This document shows positions 8,629 to 18,170 of a stretch of 64,000 bases of DNA, in pieces (positions within the stretch are counted from its first letter, which is position 1; each line of letters opens with the position of its first letter). The position numbers and the translations under genes were made by a program. This DNA is from Sphingobium sp. AS12 (GTDB lineage Bacteria > Pseudomonadota > Alphaproteobacteria > Sphingomonadales > Sphingomonadaceae), in the NCBI RefSeq assembly GCF_019097845.1, contig NZ_JAHRGM010000024.1, positions 372,001 through 436,000 of the forward strand, given 5' to 3'. Under the pieces are notes generated by a model. It was not told where the DNA came from. It saw nothing but the letters and a program-made list of their open reading frames with translations, and did no database searches.

Positions 8629-10989
8629 CTAGGCCCGCGCTCTTTCCTGCTGCGGCGGGAACAGGCCAATTGCGTCCTGCGCGGCCATGGGGCGGCCGAA
8701 ATAATAGCCCTGGACCTTCGTGCAACCCAGTTGGCGCACCATCTCCAATTCGACCTCGGTCTCCACCCCTTCGGCGGTGGTCGCCATGCCTAGACTGTCG
8801 GCCAGCGTCACGACGGCGCGGATGATCGCCAGGCTTTCGGGCGTATTTTTCGACGCGCCGACCACGAAGCTGCGGTCGATCTTGATCGTGTTGAAACGGG
8901 TGCGGCTGAGATAGCCGAGCGAGGAATAGCCGGTGCCGAAATCATCGAGGGACAGCTGGATGCCAAGGCCAAGCAACTGGTCCAAGACCCGTAGCGCGCC
9001 CGCATCCTCGTTCATGAACACGCTTTCGGTGACTTCCAGCTCCAGCCGCCGCGCCTCCAGCCCGCTTTGCGCCAAGGCCGATATGACCGCCGATACGAAG
9101 CTCGGATGGGTCAATTGTTCGGCCGACACGTTGACCGCAATCCGCACATCATCGGGCCAGCGCATCGCTTCCATGCAGGCGGTGCGCAGCACCCATTCGC
9201 CGATCGGTGCGATCAGGCGCGCTTCTTCGGCAACCGGCACGAATTTGACCGGGGAAATCGGCCCCATTTCCGGGTGGGTCCAGCGCACCAGCGCCTCAAA
9301 ACCCAACACTGCGCCACTGATCGCATCGACCACCGGCTGGTAGAGGACATGAAGCTGGTCTTTGGCCAGCGCCTCTCGCAGCGCCAGTTCGAGCAGCCGC
9401 CTTTCTTCCGCCTTGGCATGGAGTTGCGGTTCATAGGCGCAATGCAGCCCGCCACCATCTCCCTTGGCACGATAGAGCGCTAGGTCCGCACTGCGGATCA
9501 GAGATTCCGATTCGCGCCCGTCCATGGGCGAGATCGCCGAGCCGACCGATGCCCCGACATAGAGCATATGCTGATCGACCTGATAGGGGGCGGACAGCGC
9601 GCCGATGATCGCAGAGGAGAGCTGTTCGATCCGATGGCTGTCAGCGACGGTGGGAATGACGACCCCAAATTCGTCACCGCCGATGCGCCCGCAAAATTCC
9701 GGGCCTGAACAAATTTGCCGCAGACGGCGCGCGACCTGGCTGAGCAGCTTGTCGCCGGTCTGATGCCCCAACGTGTCGTTGATCGCCTTGAACCGATCGA
9801 GGTCGATCATCAGGAAGCCGCAGCCCGACGCTCGCCCCTGCGTCGCTGCCATCGCCTGATCCAGCACTTCACGCAAATGGCTGCGGTTAGGCAGGCCCGT
9901 CAGCGGATCGAAGCGCGCCAGCATGGCGATCTTGTCTGCCGATTCGCGCTGCGTCGTGACGTCCGACGCCACGCCGCGGAAGCCCAGAAATATGCCGTTT
10001 TCATCATGGCGTGGCGAAGCGGACAATTCCCACCAGCGGGTCTGGCCCTGCACCTCGACCGGAAGGACCAGATTGCTGAAACTTTCGCGCCGCTTGAGAT
10101 GGTCGGCCAGACTGTGCAGCCCGGCAGCGAAACGGCCGTTTTCCCAACCGCTTCCGGCCAATATCTGGACCAGAGGCTCCCCTTCCAACTGGGCAGGCTC
10201 CAACCCCATGGTTTCGGCAAAGCGCGCAGAAACGCTGCTGATCCGGCGCAGCGGATCGGTCTGCCACAACCAGTCGGCCCCACCGCCCTCATATTCGCGC
10301 AGCAGCAGGCTGACGACTTCGCTCTTTTCCTCCAGCTGCACCGTGGTGCTTTGCTGGCGTGCGAAGGTGCGGGCATAGATGACGCAGCCGACCAGTAGCG
10401 ACAGCGCATAGCTGGTCGCCAGCGCGCGCAACGGTAACTGGCCACCGTCATGGAACATGGTGAACAACCCCGCGATGCAGGGCAAGAGGAAGGCCGTAGC
10501 GGACAGCGGCGTCGCGGCATAGCTGATGGCGCCGCACACCATGATGCAGCTGATCACCGTCCAGAGCGCAACCAACTCCTCCGTTTCACCCGATCGCGAA
10601 ACAAGGACCATGCAGGCCGCCCATACGATGCCCTGCAACAGCGCGCCAAAGCCGTGTCGGCGCAGATCGCGGGCCGTGAGGCCGATATTATTGGCTTTAC
10701 GGCGGTCACGGTCGATTACGACAGCGACCAGGGTGCAACCGATCAGCGCGACGCTCCACAGCCCCAGCATGGTCGGCGAACAGCAATGGACAAAAACCTG
10801 CCAGATGAACAGCAGGGCACACAGGTTCATGACCTGCCGCAGCAGGGCCACGCTGTCCGCGGTGCGCAGCTGCGATTCCAGCACCCGCGTTCCCGCGTCG
10901 CCACTTACACAGCAAAGGCCCATCATCGCGCGCAGCGATGCACGCGCCTGACGGTCCGGTTCGGCGATATGATCCTGCTTGCTACCCAC
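8629..10989 (-). CDS. Membrane GGDEF-EAL c-di-GMP signalling protein with PAS domain
   Basis: A 786-residue inner-membrane protein. Several hydrophobic helices lie between about 50 and 207. A PAS-like region spans about 235-345 (WLWQTDPLRRI...GFRGVASDVT). The GGDEF domain has an intact RIGGDEF motif (435-441) but no RxxD inhibitory site just before it. The EAL domain has EALVRW (565-570), an N-VSAEQL site, ELEVTES, DDFGTGYSSLGYL and AEGVET, so the phosphodiesterase metal ligands look complete. It may make or degrade c-di-GMP, with degradation best supported. The true start may be internal, at M22 or M23. Confidence 0.92.
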   Translation of the reverse strand: MGSKQDHIAEPDRQARASLRAMMGLCCVSGDAGTRVLESQLRTADSVALLRQVMNLCALLFIWQVFVHCCSPTMLGLWSVALIGCTLVAVVIDRDRRKANNIGLTARDLRRHGFGALLQGIVWAACMVLVSRSGETEELVALWTVISCIMVCGAISYAATPLSATAFLLPCIAGLFTMFHDGGQLPLRALATSYALSLLVGCVIYARTFARQQSTTVQLEEKSEVVSLLLREYEGGGADWLWQTDPLRRISSVSARFAETMGLEPAQLEGEPLVQILAGSGWENGRFAAGLHSLADHLKRRESFSNLVLPVEVQGQTRWWELSASPRHDENGIFLGFRGVASDVTTQRESADKIAMLARFDPLTGLPNRSHLREVLDQAMAATQGRASGCGFLMIDLDRFKAINDTLGHQTGDKLLSQVARRLRQICSGPEFCGRIGGDEFGVVIPTVADSHRIEQLSSAIIGALSAPYQVDQHMLYVGASVGSAISPMDGRESESLIRSADLALYRAKGDGGGLHCAYEPQLHAKAEERRLLELALREALAKDQLHVLYQPVVDAISGAVLGFEALVRWTHPEMGPISPVKFVPVAEEARLIAPIGEWVLRTACMEAMRWPDDVRIAVNVSAEQLTHPSFVSAVISALAQSGLEARRLELEVTESVFMNEDAGALRVLDQLLGLGIQLSLDDFGTGYSSLGYLSRTRFNTIKIDRSFVVGASKNTPESLAIIRAVVTLADSLGMATTAEGVETEVELEMVRQLGCTKVQGYYFGRPMAAQDAIGLFPPQQERARA

Positions 10990-11054
10990 GGTCCCGCAAT
11001 AGCAGCCATGGGTTATGATTTGGTAAGCCCCACGACCATGAAGCGGTCAGCCTG

Positions 11055-12815
11055 TCACGCTGCTATGTCGTAGGGTCTGATTTCGCCGGTCAGATACAGG
11101 TTGCGCGCCTTGGACCGGCTCAATTTGCCGGAGCTGGTGCGTGGCAGGGTGCGCGGCGGCACCAGTTCGACGACGCAGTTCATGCCGGTGATCGCGCGCA
11201 CCCGCTCACGAATCTGGTCGCGCAGGCGGGAGCGTTCGTCATTGTCGGACGTGCGGCAATGGACCAGCACGGCGGGCGCTTCTTCCCCGCCAGGCGTGGT
11301 GATGGCGAAGGCGGCAATATCGCCCTGCTTGAAGCCGGGCAGCTGCTCCACGGCCCATTCAATATCCTGCGGCCAGTGATTCTTGCCGTTGATGATGATC
11401 ATGTCCTTGGCGCGGCCGACAATGTAGAGATAGCCGTCGCTCAGATACCCCATATCGCCCGTATCGAGCCAACCGTCCGCCATGCAGGCGTCGGTCGCAG
11501 TCTGGTCCCGGAAATAGCCGACCATCAGCGATGGGCCCGTGGTCCAGACCTTGCCGATCTGGCGCTCGTTCAGCGGGCCACCATCCTCGTCACGGATTTC
11601 CACGGTCATGCCGCGCGCGGGCTTGCCGCAATTGACGATGGAGCGGAAGCGCTGCGGACGGCCTTCGGTCGCGTCGCCACCCGACAGGTCGGTTTCCTCG
11701 ACCAGTTCGACGATGATCCCCTCGCCCGGCGGCATGATGGTGACGGCCAAAGTCGCCTCGGCCAGGCCATAGCTGGGCAGGAAGGCGTTGGGCGAGAAAC
11801 CGGCGTCGGCAAAGGCATCGACGAAGCTCTGCATCACGTCAGGGCGAATCATGTCCGCGCCATTGCCCGCCAGTCTCCACCGCGACAGGTCGAACCGGTC
11901 CTGCGCCTTGGTCTGGCTGGACATGCGACGGGCGCAAATATCGTAGCCGAAGGTCGGCGAGTAGCTGATCGACGTGCCTTCGTTCCGGCTGATCAGGTCG
12001 AGCCAGGCCAGCGGACGGCGAGCGAAATCCTCGGTTTTCATATAATCGGTCGACACCTGATTAGCGACGACCGACAGGAAGCAGCCGACCAACCCCATGT
12101 CGTGATACCAAGGCAGCCAGCTGATGCAGCGGTCGCTGTCCTGCACTTCCATGCCATGGCTGTGCGCCGCCAGATTGCTGAGAAGCGCATGATGCGTCAC
12201 CGCAACGCCATGGGGGAAGCGGGTCGATCCGCTGCTATATTGCAGATAGGCGATATCCTGCGTCTGCGCCTGCGGCAGATCGGCGGGGATCACGTCGCGG
12301 GCGATAAAATCCTCGAACGCGATGCTCTCGACATTCTTCTGGCGACCGGATTCGCCCGCCATCTCGGCCAGTTCCTGTGGAAACAGGAACAGCATCGGGT
12401 CACAGCTGGAAAGCTGGACGTTGAGCTGGTCGATATAGCTTTCCTTGCCGCCAAAGCTTGTCGGCAGCGGCAGTGGCACCGGCCAGGCGCCCGCATAGAT
12501 GATGCCGAAGAAGAGCTGGGCGAAATCGACGCCGGTTTCGGCGACCAGTGCGACCCGGTCCTGCGGCTTGACGCCGTGAGCGATCAGGCGATGGGCGCAA
12601 CGAAGAGCGTCGCTGCGCAGCTCGCTGAACGGATAGGGCCGCGCCAGATTGCCACGGGCATCGTGGAAATTGAGGCCGCGAACGCCCTGCGCCGCATAGT
12701 CGAGCGCCTCGCCCAGCGTCTCGAAGTCCGAGAAGCGGCGCGGCAGATCATCAGTGGTCGGCGTCGGTGCCATCATCTCTTGCGAACCCGTCATATTGGT
12801 TTCACCCAATGTCAT
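11055..12815 (-). CDS. Fatty acyl-AMP ligase (FAAL-type, adenylate-forming)
   Basis: A 586-residue adenylate-forming enzyme that activates a fatty acid as acyl-AMP, normally passing it to an acyl carrier protein. YLQYSSGSTRFPHGV (190-204) is the ATP-binding P-loop, ISWLPWYHDMGLVG is a hallmark block, and GWLDTGDMGYLSDGYLYIVGRAKDMI is the hinge region. The C-terminus has RTSSGKLSRSKAR with the likely catalytic lysine. FAALs serve polyketide, lipopeptide or, in sphingomonads, possibly sphingolipid pathways; no carrier protein or synthase is adjacent, so the product is unknown. The start may be M1 or M8. Confidence 0.9.
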   Translation of the reverse strand: MTLGETNMTGSQEMMAPTPTTDDLPRRFSDFETLGEALDYAAQGVRGLNFHDARGNLARPYPFSELRSDALRCAHRLIAHGVKPQDRVALVAETGVDFAQLFFGIIYAGAWPVPLPLPTSFGGKESYIDQLNVQLSSCDPMLFLFPQELAEMAGESGRQKNVESIAFEDFIARDVIPADLPQAQTQDIAYLQYSSGSTRFPHGVAVTHHALLSNLAAHSHGMEVQDSDRCISWLPWYHDMGLVGCFLSVVANQVSTDYMKTEDFARRPLAWLDLISRNEGTSISYSPTFGYDICARRMSSQTKAQDRFDLSRWRLAGNGADMIRPDVMQSFVDAFADAGFSPNAFLPSYGLAEATLAVTIMPPGEGIIVELVEETDLSGGDATEGRPQRFRSIVNCGKPARGMTVEIRDEDGGPLNERQIGKVWTTGPSLMVGYFRDQTATDACMADGWLDTGDMGYLSDGYLYIVGRAKDMIIINGKNHWPQDIEWAVEQLPGFKQGDIAAFAITTPGGEEAPAVLVHCRTSDNDERSRLRDQIRERVRAITGMNCVVELVPPRTLPRTSSGKLSRSKARNLYLTGEIRPYDIAA

Positions 12816-12964
12816 AAATTATGTGATCGGCGCGGCCGCTATCATCTTTGACCGCGACATGCACCGGATATTCCATTCCAGTCCGCCCTTGTAGCGCATA
12901 AGGCACGGTGAAATTCCGGCCCGACTGTGGCATAAACATGGCGGCTGGCGCATGATGGTCCAAC

Positions 12965-13489
12965 ATGACCAGCAAACGCCCCCGCCCACCGCTTGACGAG
13001 GACAGCCTGCGCGAAGCCGCGCTACGTTATGTGAGCCGGTTCGCGACCAGCCGGGGCAAGTTGCTCGCCTATCTGCAACGCAAGGTCAAGGAACGCGGCT
13101 GGGGCGGAGAACAGCCCGCGGACCTGCCCGCTCTGGTCGAACGGCTGGCGGCGCTCAGCTATGTCGATGACAGCCAATATGCAGTGATGAAGAGCGCGGC
13201 GCTGGGCCGCCGGGGCTATGGCGCGCGTCGGATCGACGAAAGCCTGCGCGCGGCGGGCATTGCCCCGGCCGACCGGACGGATGCGGACGCGCAGGTGGAC
13301 GCAGAAACCTGGATCGCGGCGGAACGCTATGCCCGGCGCAAACGGGTCGGTCCCTATGCCAGCACGATGCCCGACCCAAAGCAGCGGGAAAAAGCCATCG
13401 CCGCCTTCCTGCGCGCCGGCCATAGCTATGCCATCGCGAGACGCTGGGTCGATGCCGCGCCGGGCGAAGTGCCGGAGGCAGAGGAATGA
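12965..13489 (+). CDS. recX: Regulatory protein RecX
   Basis: A 174-residue RecX-family protein, which binds the RecA filament and modulates recombination and SOS signalling. LREAALRYVSRFATSRGKLLAYLQRKVK style repeats of three-helix modules are seen at the N-terminus (about 15-43), with LSYVDDSQYAVMKSAALGRRGYG (59-81) as the most typical block. recA is not in the window. Length is normal for alphaproteobacterial RecX. The 149-base gap upstream shows no other gene. Confidence 0.88.
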   Translation: MTSKRPRPPLDEDSLREAALRYVSRFATSRGKLLAYLQRKVKERGWGGEQPADLPALVERLAALSYVDDSQYAVMKSAALGRRGYGARRIDESLRAAGIAPADRTDADAQVDAETWIAAERYARRKRVGPYASTMPDPKQREKAIAAFLRAGHSYAIARRWVDAAPGEVPEAEE

Positions 13490-13536
13490 GGGTTAATCCC
13501 CTCCCCATGATCCACGAATCGCATTAGGCAGGCGGG

Positions 13537-14067
13537 ATGATGCGCTTTCCTGCCCTGATCGCCTTGGCGTTGCTCGCCGCCTGTTCGGCCGACCCGCAAG
13601 CCACCAACAACAGCGCTACCGTAGCGCAGGCACCCGTCGCGCTGCTGCCTTTGGTGATCCAGACCGAAAAGGATGTGCAGCGCTTCACGGTGGAGGTTGC
13701 CGCAACGCCGCAGCAGCAGGAAGCGGGCCTCATGTTCCGCAAATCACTGGCGGATAATGGCGGAATGCTCTTCCCGATGGATCCGCCGCGCACCGCGAGT
13801 TTCTGGATGAAGAATACGCTGATCCCGCTCGACATGCTCTTCATCCGCACTGACGGGACGATCGCCTTCATTGGTGCCAACACCGTCCCTTATTCGCGCG
13901 AACCGGTGTCAGCAGGCGTTCCCGTCGCCGCCGTGCTGGAGCTGCGCGGTGGGCGCGCGGCGGAACTGGGGATCAAAGAGGGCGACCTCGTGCAGTGGGG
14001 CGGTTGCGCCGTGCCGACGGAAAAGGTCAAGACCGACCTCAATTTCTGCCCCACTCCCGTCTCGTAG
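13537..14067 (+). CDS. DUF192 family lipoprotein
   Basis: A 176-residue exported protein. The N-terminus MMRFPALIALALLAAC is a lipoprotein signal with lipobox LAAC (C16). The DUF192 domain (about 45-165) shows EAGLMFRKSL, GGMLFPMDPPRTASFWMKNT and IPLDMLFI, all characteristic. The biochemical role of DUF192 is not established. It precedes the NDUFA12 and DUF2155 genes on the same strand with short gaps. Confidence 0.9.
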   Translation: MMRFPALIALALLAACSADPQATNNSATVAQAPVALLPLVIQTEKDVQRFTVEVAATPQQQEAGLMFRKSLADNGGMLFPMDPPRTASFWMKNTLIPLDMLFIRTDGTIAFIGANTVPYSREPVSAGVPVAAVLELRGGRAAELGIKEGDLVQWGGCAVPTEKVKTDLNFCPTPVS

Positions 14068-14118
14068 CGCCATATCCACCTTGCCAATCCCCCGTCGCAG
14101 CGGCTAAGCGCGTGGGCC

Positions 14119-14517
14119 ATGGGAATTCTCGGCAAGATCTTCACCTGGTGGGATGGCGCGACCATCGGCACCTCGCTGTTCACCGCTCGCAAGGGCCAGA
14201 AGATCGGCGAGGATATCCAGGGCAATGTCTATTATGAAGGTGGCAGCGACGTGCATGGCGTGCCGCGCCGCTGGGTGATCTATAATGGCGCGAACGACGC
14301 CAGCCGAGTGCCGGCCGAATGGCATGGCTGGCTGCATCATTCGATCGAAGGGACGCCCGAAAGCTTCCTGCCGCCGCCGCGCATCTGGGAACGGGAATTC
14401 ACCCCCAACGCCACCGGCACCGCGCTTGCCTATCGCCCGTCCGGCGCGATGGAAAAGGGCGGCCTGCGCCAGAAGGCGACCGGCGATTATGAGGCTTGGA
14501 GCCCCGACGCATCATGA
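14119..14517 (+). CDS. NADH:ubiquinone oxidoreductase subunit NDUFA12
   Basis: A 132-residue homologue of the mitochondrial complex I accessory subunit NDUFA12 (B17.2), found in Alphaproteobacteria. GTSLFTARKGQKIGEDIQGN, YYEG, RRWVIYNG and PAEWHGWLHH (107-ish) are the family landmarks. It associates with the peripheral arm of complex I on the cytoplasmic side. It is encoded away from any nuo operon here. Its TGA overlaps the ATG of the next gene by four bases. Confidence 0.93.
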   Translation: MGILGKIFTWWDGATIGTSLFTARKGQKIGEDIQGNVYYEGGSDVHGVPRRWVIYNGANDASRVPAEWHGWLHHSIEGTPESFLPPPRIWEREFTPNATGTALAYRPSGAMEKGGLRQKATGDYEAWSPDAS

Positions 14518-15161
14518 TCCGCCGTCCGGCGGGGGCTTGCCTGCCGATCCTGCTTGGCGCGCCGCTGCTGGCGCTGACCGCCTGTGGCGACAATGACGTG
14601 CCTGCCGCCAACCAGACCGGCCCGGTCCGGGTGCACGGGACGCCGATCCGTTCGGGCAATGCCGCCACCCTGCCTGGTACGCCGATGGCAGAGCGCACGG
14701 CAGTGATCGGCCTGCTCAACAAGCGCAACGGCCTGACCCGCGACCTGACGATGAAGCCGGGCGAAGCGATGCGCGTGGGCGACGCGATCGTGCGCCTGCA
14801 AGCCTGCGAAACCAGCGCGCCATGGGAAAATGTACAGGAAACCGGCGCCTTCGTGCAGCTGGACGTGCGCAGCAGCGCGGACGGCAAATGGCGGCGCAAT
14901 TTTTCCGGCTGGCTGTTCCGCGAACGGCCCGACCGCAATGTCGTGCAGCACCCGGTCTATGACGTGTGGGTCAGAAGCTGCGCGATGGCATGGCCCGAAA
15001 GCGGCCCCGATTCGGTGAAGATCGGCGGCAAGGGCGAACCGGTCGCCGCCTCCCCTGCCAGCGGTGCGAATGCCAGTTCCGCCGCGACGCCAGCGCCTGC
15101 CGACAGCACGCCCGCCCCTGCCCCCAGCGGCACACCTTCGACCGCTGCGCCCAGCAACTGA
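14514..15161 (+). CDS. DUF2155 family lipoprotein
   Basis: A 215-residue exported protein starting at the ATG that overlaps the NDUFA12 stop. A signal peptide ends at a lipobox LTAC (about residue 23). The DUF2155 core (about 60-165) includes LNKRNGLTRDLTMKPGE, VRLQACETSAPWE, FSGWLF and HPVYDVWVRSC. An Ala/Pro/Ser-rich tail of about 45 residues follows. DUF2155 proteins are periplasmic with unknown role and often sit beside complex I accessory genes. The last 205 bases overlap aat on the other strand. Confidence 0.9.
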   Translation: MIRRPAGACLPILLGAPLLALTACGDNDVPAANQTGPVRVHGTPIRSGNAATLPGTPMAERTAVIGLLNKRNGLTRDLTMKPGEAMRVGDAIVRLQACETSAPWENVQETGAFVQLDVRSSADGKWRRNFSGWLFRERPDRNVVQHPVYDVWVRSCAMAWPESGPDSVKIGGKGEPVAASPASGANASSAATPAPADSTPAPAPSGTPSTAAPSN

Positions 15162-15709
15162 AGATAGTCGCGCTGGGCGATCTCCACCGCGCCGAGCGAG
15201 TGGAGATGGTCGGTCATGAACTGACAGTCGAGCAGGGTGAAGCCGCCAAAGCGCAGCCGCGCCACCAGCCAGGCCAGCGCAACCTTCGACGCGTCGGTGC
15301 GCCGCGACACCATGGATTCGCCAAAGAAGGCGCGGCCCAACGACACGCCATAGAGGCCGCCGACCAGTTCCTGCCCTTCCCACACCTCTATCGAATGGGC
15401 GAAGCCATCGGCGTGCAACTGGCGGTAGGAGTGTTCGATCGGGCCGTTGATCCAGGTCGATGGCCGATCCGGCGCCGCCTGCGCACAGAGCGCCACGATC
15501 CCGGCGAAATCGCGGTTGGCGGTCACCCGAAAACGGTCGCGACGCAGCGTTCTCGACAGTGAGTGCGACATATGGAAGCCGTTGAGCGGCAGGATCGCCC
15601 GGCGCTTGGGTTCGACCCAATAGACCTCCTCCGCCTCCCGATCGTCGGACATGGGAAACACGCCGATGGCATAGGCTTGCAGCAGGAGCAGCGGGTCGAT
15701 CGTCATCAC
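14957..15709 (-). CDS. aat: Leucyl/phenylalanyl-tRNA-protein transferase
   Basis: A 250-residue enzyme that adds Leu or Phe from aminoacyl-tRNA to the N-terminus of substrates for the ClpS/ClpAP N-end rule pathway. [55 protein letters not shown] and [21 protein letters not shown]-like blocks are clear, as is [20 protein letters not shown] Gly/Ala-rich insert at about 195-235 precedes a normal-looking end, [12 protein letters not shown]. The gene is convergent with, and overlaps, the DUF2155 gene. Confidence 0.93.
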   Translation of the reverse strand: [250 protein letters not shown]

Positions 15710-15809
15710 ATTCCGCTCTAGCGCGAAGCATCCTGCCGGTCATCACCGGACTCGACAGGATCGCGCAAAAGCGCCACCACATTGCAGGCTTCGGGGGGAA
15801 GCAGGGACG

Positions 15810-16907
15810 ATGGTACAGGACCGGACGGGCAGCGACACAGCCAGCCTCTTTGCCTCACCGGCGCGGCTGCTGGTGGGGACGCTGATCTTTGTCGGCATAG
15901 TCTTTGTCGCGGCGGTGTCGGCCTATGTCGCGGCGGGATGGCCAGTCGCGGATGCTGCCTATATGGTCACTTTAACCATATTCTCAGTGGGTTATGGCGA
16001 AGTCCGGCCCATCGCCACGCCCTATTTGCGCGCCGTCACAATCGCCACGATGGTGCTTGGCTGCACCGGCATGATCGTGCTGACCGGCGCGCTGGTGCAG
16101 ATGTTCGCGGCCATTCAATTGCGCCGATTGCTGGGACTGGATCGTATGCAGACTTTGATCGAACGGCTGAGCGGCCATGTGGTGATTTGCGGCTTTGGCC
16201 GGATCGGCGTGCAACTCGCCAAGGAGTTGCACGCGGCGGGCACGCCCTTTGTCATATTGGAACGCGACGGCGGCAAGATAGCCGAGGCGCAGGCGCTGGG
16301 CTATCTGTGCCATCGCGGCGAGGCGACCGAGGAAAGCGCGCTGCGCACCGTCCGCATCGACCGGGCGAAAATATTGGCGACGGTCCTGCCCGACGATGCC
16401 GCCAATGTGTTCATCACCCTGTCGGCCCGCAACATGAATCCGGGCCTGGAGATCATCGCGCGCGGCGAGGCACCGACCACGGAAAGCAAGCTGCTGCACG
16501 CGGGCGCGGACAAGGTGGTGCTGCCCACCCATATCGGCGCGGAGCGGATAGCCGAAATGATCCTCTATCCCTCGACCGCCGGGTTCGTCGCCAATTCCGC
16601 CGAGATGGGCCAGATGAAGCGCGGTCTGCACGAATTCGGGCTGGAACTGGAAATGGTGGTCGTGCCCGACAAGGGCGCAATGACCGGCGTGACCGTGGGA
16701 GAGGCCGAGCGGCGTGGCCGGGGCGCTTTCTTCGTCGTCCAGATCGACCATGCCAATGGCAAGAGCATCCAGCATCCCGGCGAGGAAGTGAGGCTGGAAG
16801 CGCAGGATCAGGTGCTGCTAGTGGTGCGCGGCAGCCGCGTGTCGGCGGGCGCGATCTTCACCGCCCCGGCGCAGCGCCAGCGCACCGGGCGCACCTTCTT
16901 CGGCTGA
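15810..16907 (+). CDS. TrkA-N (RCK) domain potassium channel
   Basis: A 365-residue two-helix potassium channel. The first membrane helix is at about 20-42. The pore loop holds the filter SVGYGE (59-64), close to the usual TVGYGD. The second helix is at about 74-96. The RCK/TrkA-N Rossmann domain starts at GHVVICGFGRIG (122-133), and a TrkA-C-like domain covers about 275-350. Cytosolic ligand control of potassium flux is expected. The GYGE in place of GYGD is a small deviation. It is followed after 47 bases by a secreted dipeptidase. Confidence 0.92.
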   Translation: MVQDRTGSDTASLFASPARLLVGTLIFVGIVFVAAVSAYVAAGWPVADAAYMVTLTIFSVGYGEVRPIATPYLRAVTIATMVLGCTGMIVLTGALVQMFAAIQLRRLLGLDRMQTLIERLSGHVVICGFGRIGVQLAKELHAAGTPFVILERDGGKIAEAQALGYLCHRGEATEESALRTVRIDRAKILATVLPDDAANVFITLSARNMNPGLEIIARGEAPTTESKLLHAGADKVVLPTHIGAERIAEMILYPSTAGFVANSAEMGQMKRGLHEFGLELEMVVVPDKGAMTGVTVGEAERRGRGAFFVVQIDHANGKSIQHPGEEVRLEAQDQVLLVVRGSRVSAGAIFTAPAQRQRTGRTFFG

Positions 16908-16954
16908 CGCGCGGGCGATTGACTTGGGGGCGCGCGCGCCTACCCTCTCGCCCC

Positions 16955-18166
16955 ATGAAAAGCCTTAGTCTCGCGGTGTTGCCGCTGCTGTTCGCCGCCC
17001 TGCCCGCCCAGGCCGCGCCCGATCCCTATGCTGCGCGGATCGCCAAGGTGCTGAAAGCCACGCCGCTGATCGACGGCCATAATGACTGGCCCGAAGCGCT
17101 GGCGGAGAAAGCGAAGGATGCGCGCTGGACGATGGACCTGACCCAGCTGGACCCCAAGCAATATCATACCGATATCAAGCGGTTGAAGGCGGGTGGCGTC
17201 GGCGGGCAGTTCTGGTCGGTCTGGGTGTCGGCGGACCTGCCGCAGGTGCAGCAGGTGAAAGATACGCTGGACCAGATCGGCATGGTGCATCATCTGGCCG
17301 AACGCTATCCCAGCGATTTTACGCTGGTGACGACGGCGGCGCAGCTGCGCGCGGCGCACAAGGCCGGGCGGATCGGGTCGCTGATCGGGGTCGAGGGTGG
17401 CGGACAGATCGACGGCAGCCTCGCCGTCCTGCGCGCTTACCGGCAACTGGGCGCGGCCTATCTGACGCTGACCCACAGCCGCACGATCGACTGGGCCGAC
17501 AGTGCGACCGACAATCCCAAGCATGATGGGCTGACCCCGTTCGGTGAGGATGTGGTGCGCGAACTCAACCGGCTGGGGATGCTGGTGGACCTGAGCCATG
17601 TCAGCGAGGCGACGATGCTGGACGCGCTGCGGGTGACGAAGGCACCGGTGATCTTCTCCCACTCCAACGCCCGTGCGCTGTGCGACACGCCGCGCAATGT
17701 GCCGGACGCGGTGCTGAAACAGGTGGCGGCCAATGGCGGCGTGGTGATGGTCAATTTCGCCGCCCAATATGTGTCCGAAGCCCGCCGCGTCTGGGGCGCG
17801 GACCGCAGCGCGGAGATCGCCCGCTATAATGCGCCGCCCTTGGGCGGGCTGTATATCGGCAACCCGGACGGTGCGGCAAAGGCGCTGGCGGCGTGGGAGG
17901 CGGCGCACCCGGAGCCGGTTGCGACGATCGGACAGGTGGCCGACCATATCGAGCATATCGTCAAGCTATCTGGTCATGACCATGTCGGCATCGGCAGCGA
18001 TTTCGACGGGGTGGGCGATCTGCCCGAAGGGTTGAGCGGGGTGGAGACTTACCCGGCGTTGCTGGCGGAGCTGATGCGGCGCGGGTGGAGCGACGCCGAT
18101 GTCGCCAAGCTGGTCGGCGGCAATGTGCTGCGGGTGATGGCGGCGGCGGAAAAGGTGGCCGGATAA
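16955..18166 (+). CDS. Secreted membrane dipeptidase family (M19) zinc peptidase
   Basis: A 403-residue M19 (renal dipeptidase type) enzyme that hydrolyses dipeptides, using a two-zinc site. The signal peptide MKSLSLAVLPLLFAALPAQA ends at AQA. DGHNDWPEAL (about 39-48) supplies the first zinc ligands. IGVEGGGQI gives the bridging glutamate. LTLTHSRTIDWADS, VDLSHVSEATM and IFSHSNARALCDTPRNV give the histidine ligands. HVGIGSDFDGVG is the C-terminal block with the catalytic aspartate region. The start is the ATG that opens the signal peptide; upstream in-frame sequence is a shadow of the potassium channel gene. Confidence 0.93.
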   Translation: MKSLSLAVLPLLFAALPAQAAPDPYAARIAKVLKATPLIDGHNDWPEALAEKAKDARWTMDLTQLDPKQYHTDIKRLKAGGVGGQFWSVWVSADLPQVQQVKDTLDQIGMVHHLAERYPSDFTLVTTAAQLRAAHKAGRIGSLIGVEGGGQIDGSLAVLRAYRQLGAAYLTLTHSRTIDWADSATDNPKHDGLTPFGEDVVRELNRLGMLVDLSHVSEATMLDALRVTKAPVIFSHSNARALCDTPRNVPDAVLKQVAANGGVVMVNFAAQYVSEARRVWGADRSAEIARYNAPPLGGLYIGNPDGAAKALAAWEAAHPEPVATIGQVADHIEHIVKLSGHDHVGIGSDFDGVGDLPEGLSGVETYPALLAELMRRGWSDADVAKLVGGNVLRVMAAAEKVAG

Positions 18167-18170
18167 TATG

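Noticed and set aside
11259-12851. A 530-codon plus-strand frame
   Set aside because: Antisense to the fatty acyl-AMP ligase, with low-complexity composition and no recognisable motif.
15782-16954. The upstream part of a 794-codon plus-strand frame that ends in the dipeptidase
   Set aside because: This part is an out-of-frame shadow of the potassium channel gene. The dipeptidase starts at the signal peptide ATG at 16955.
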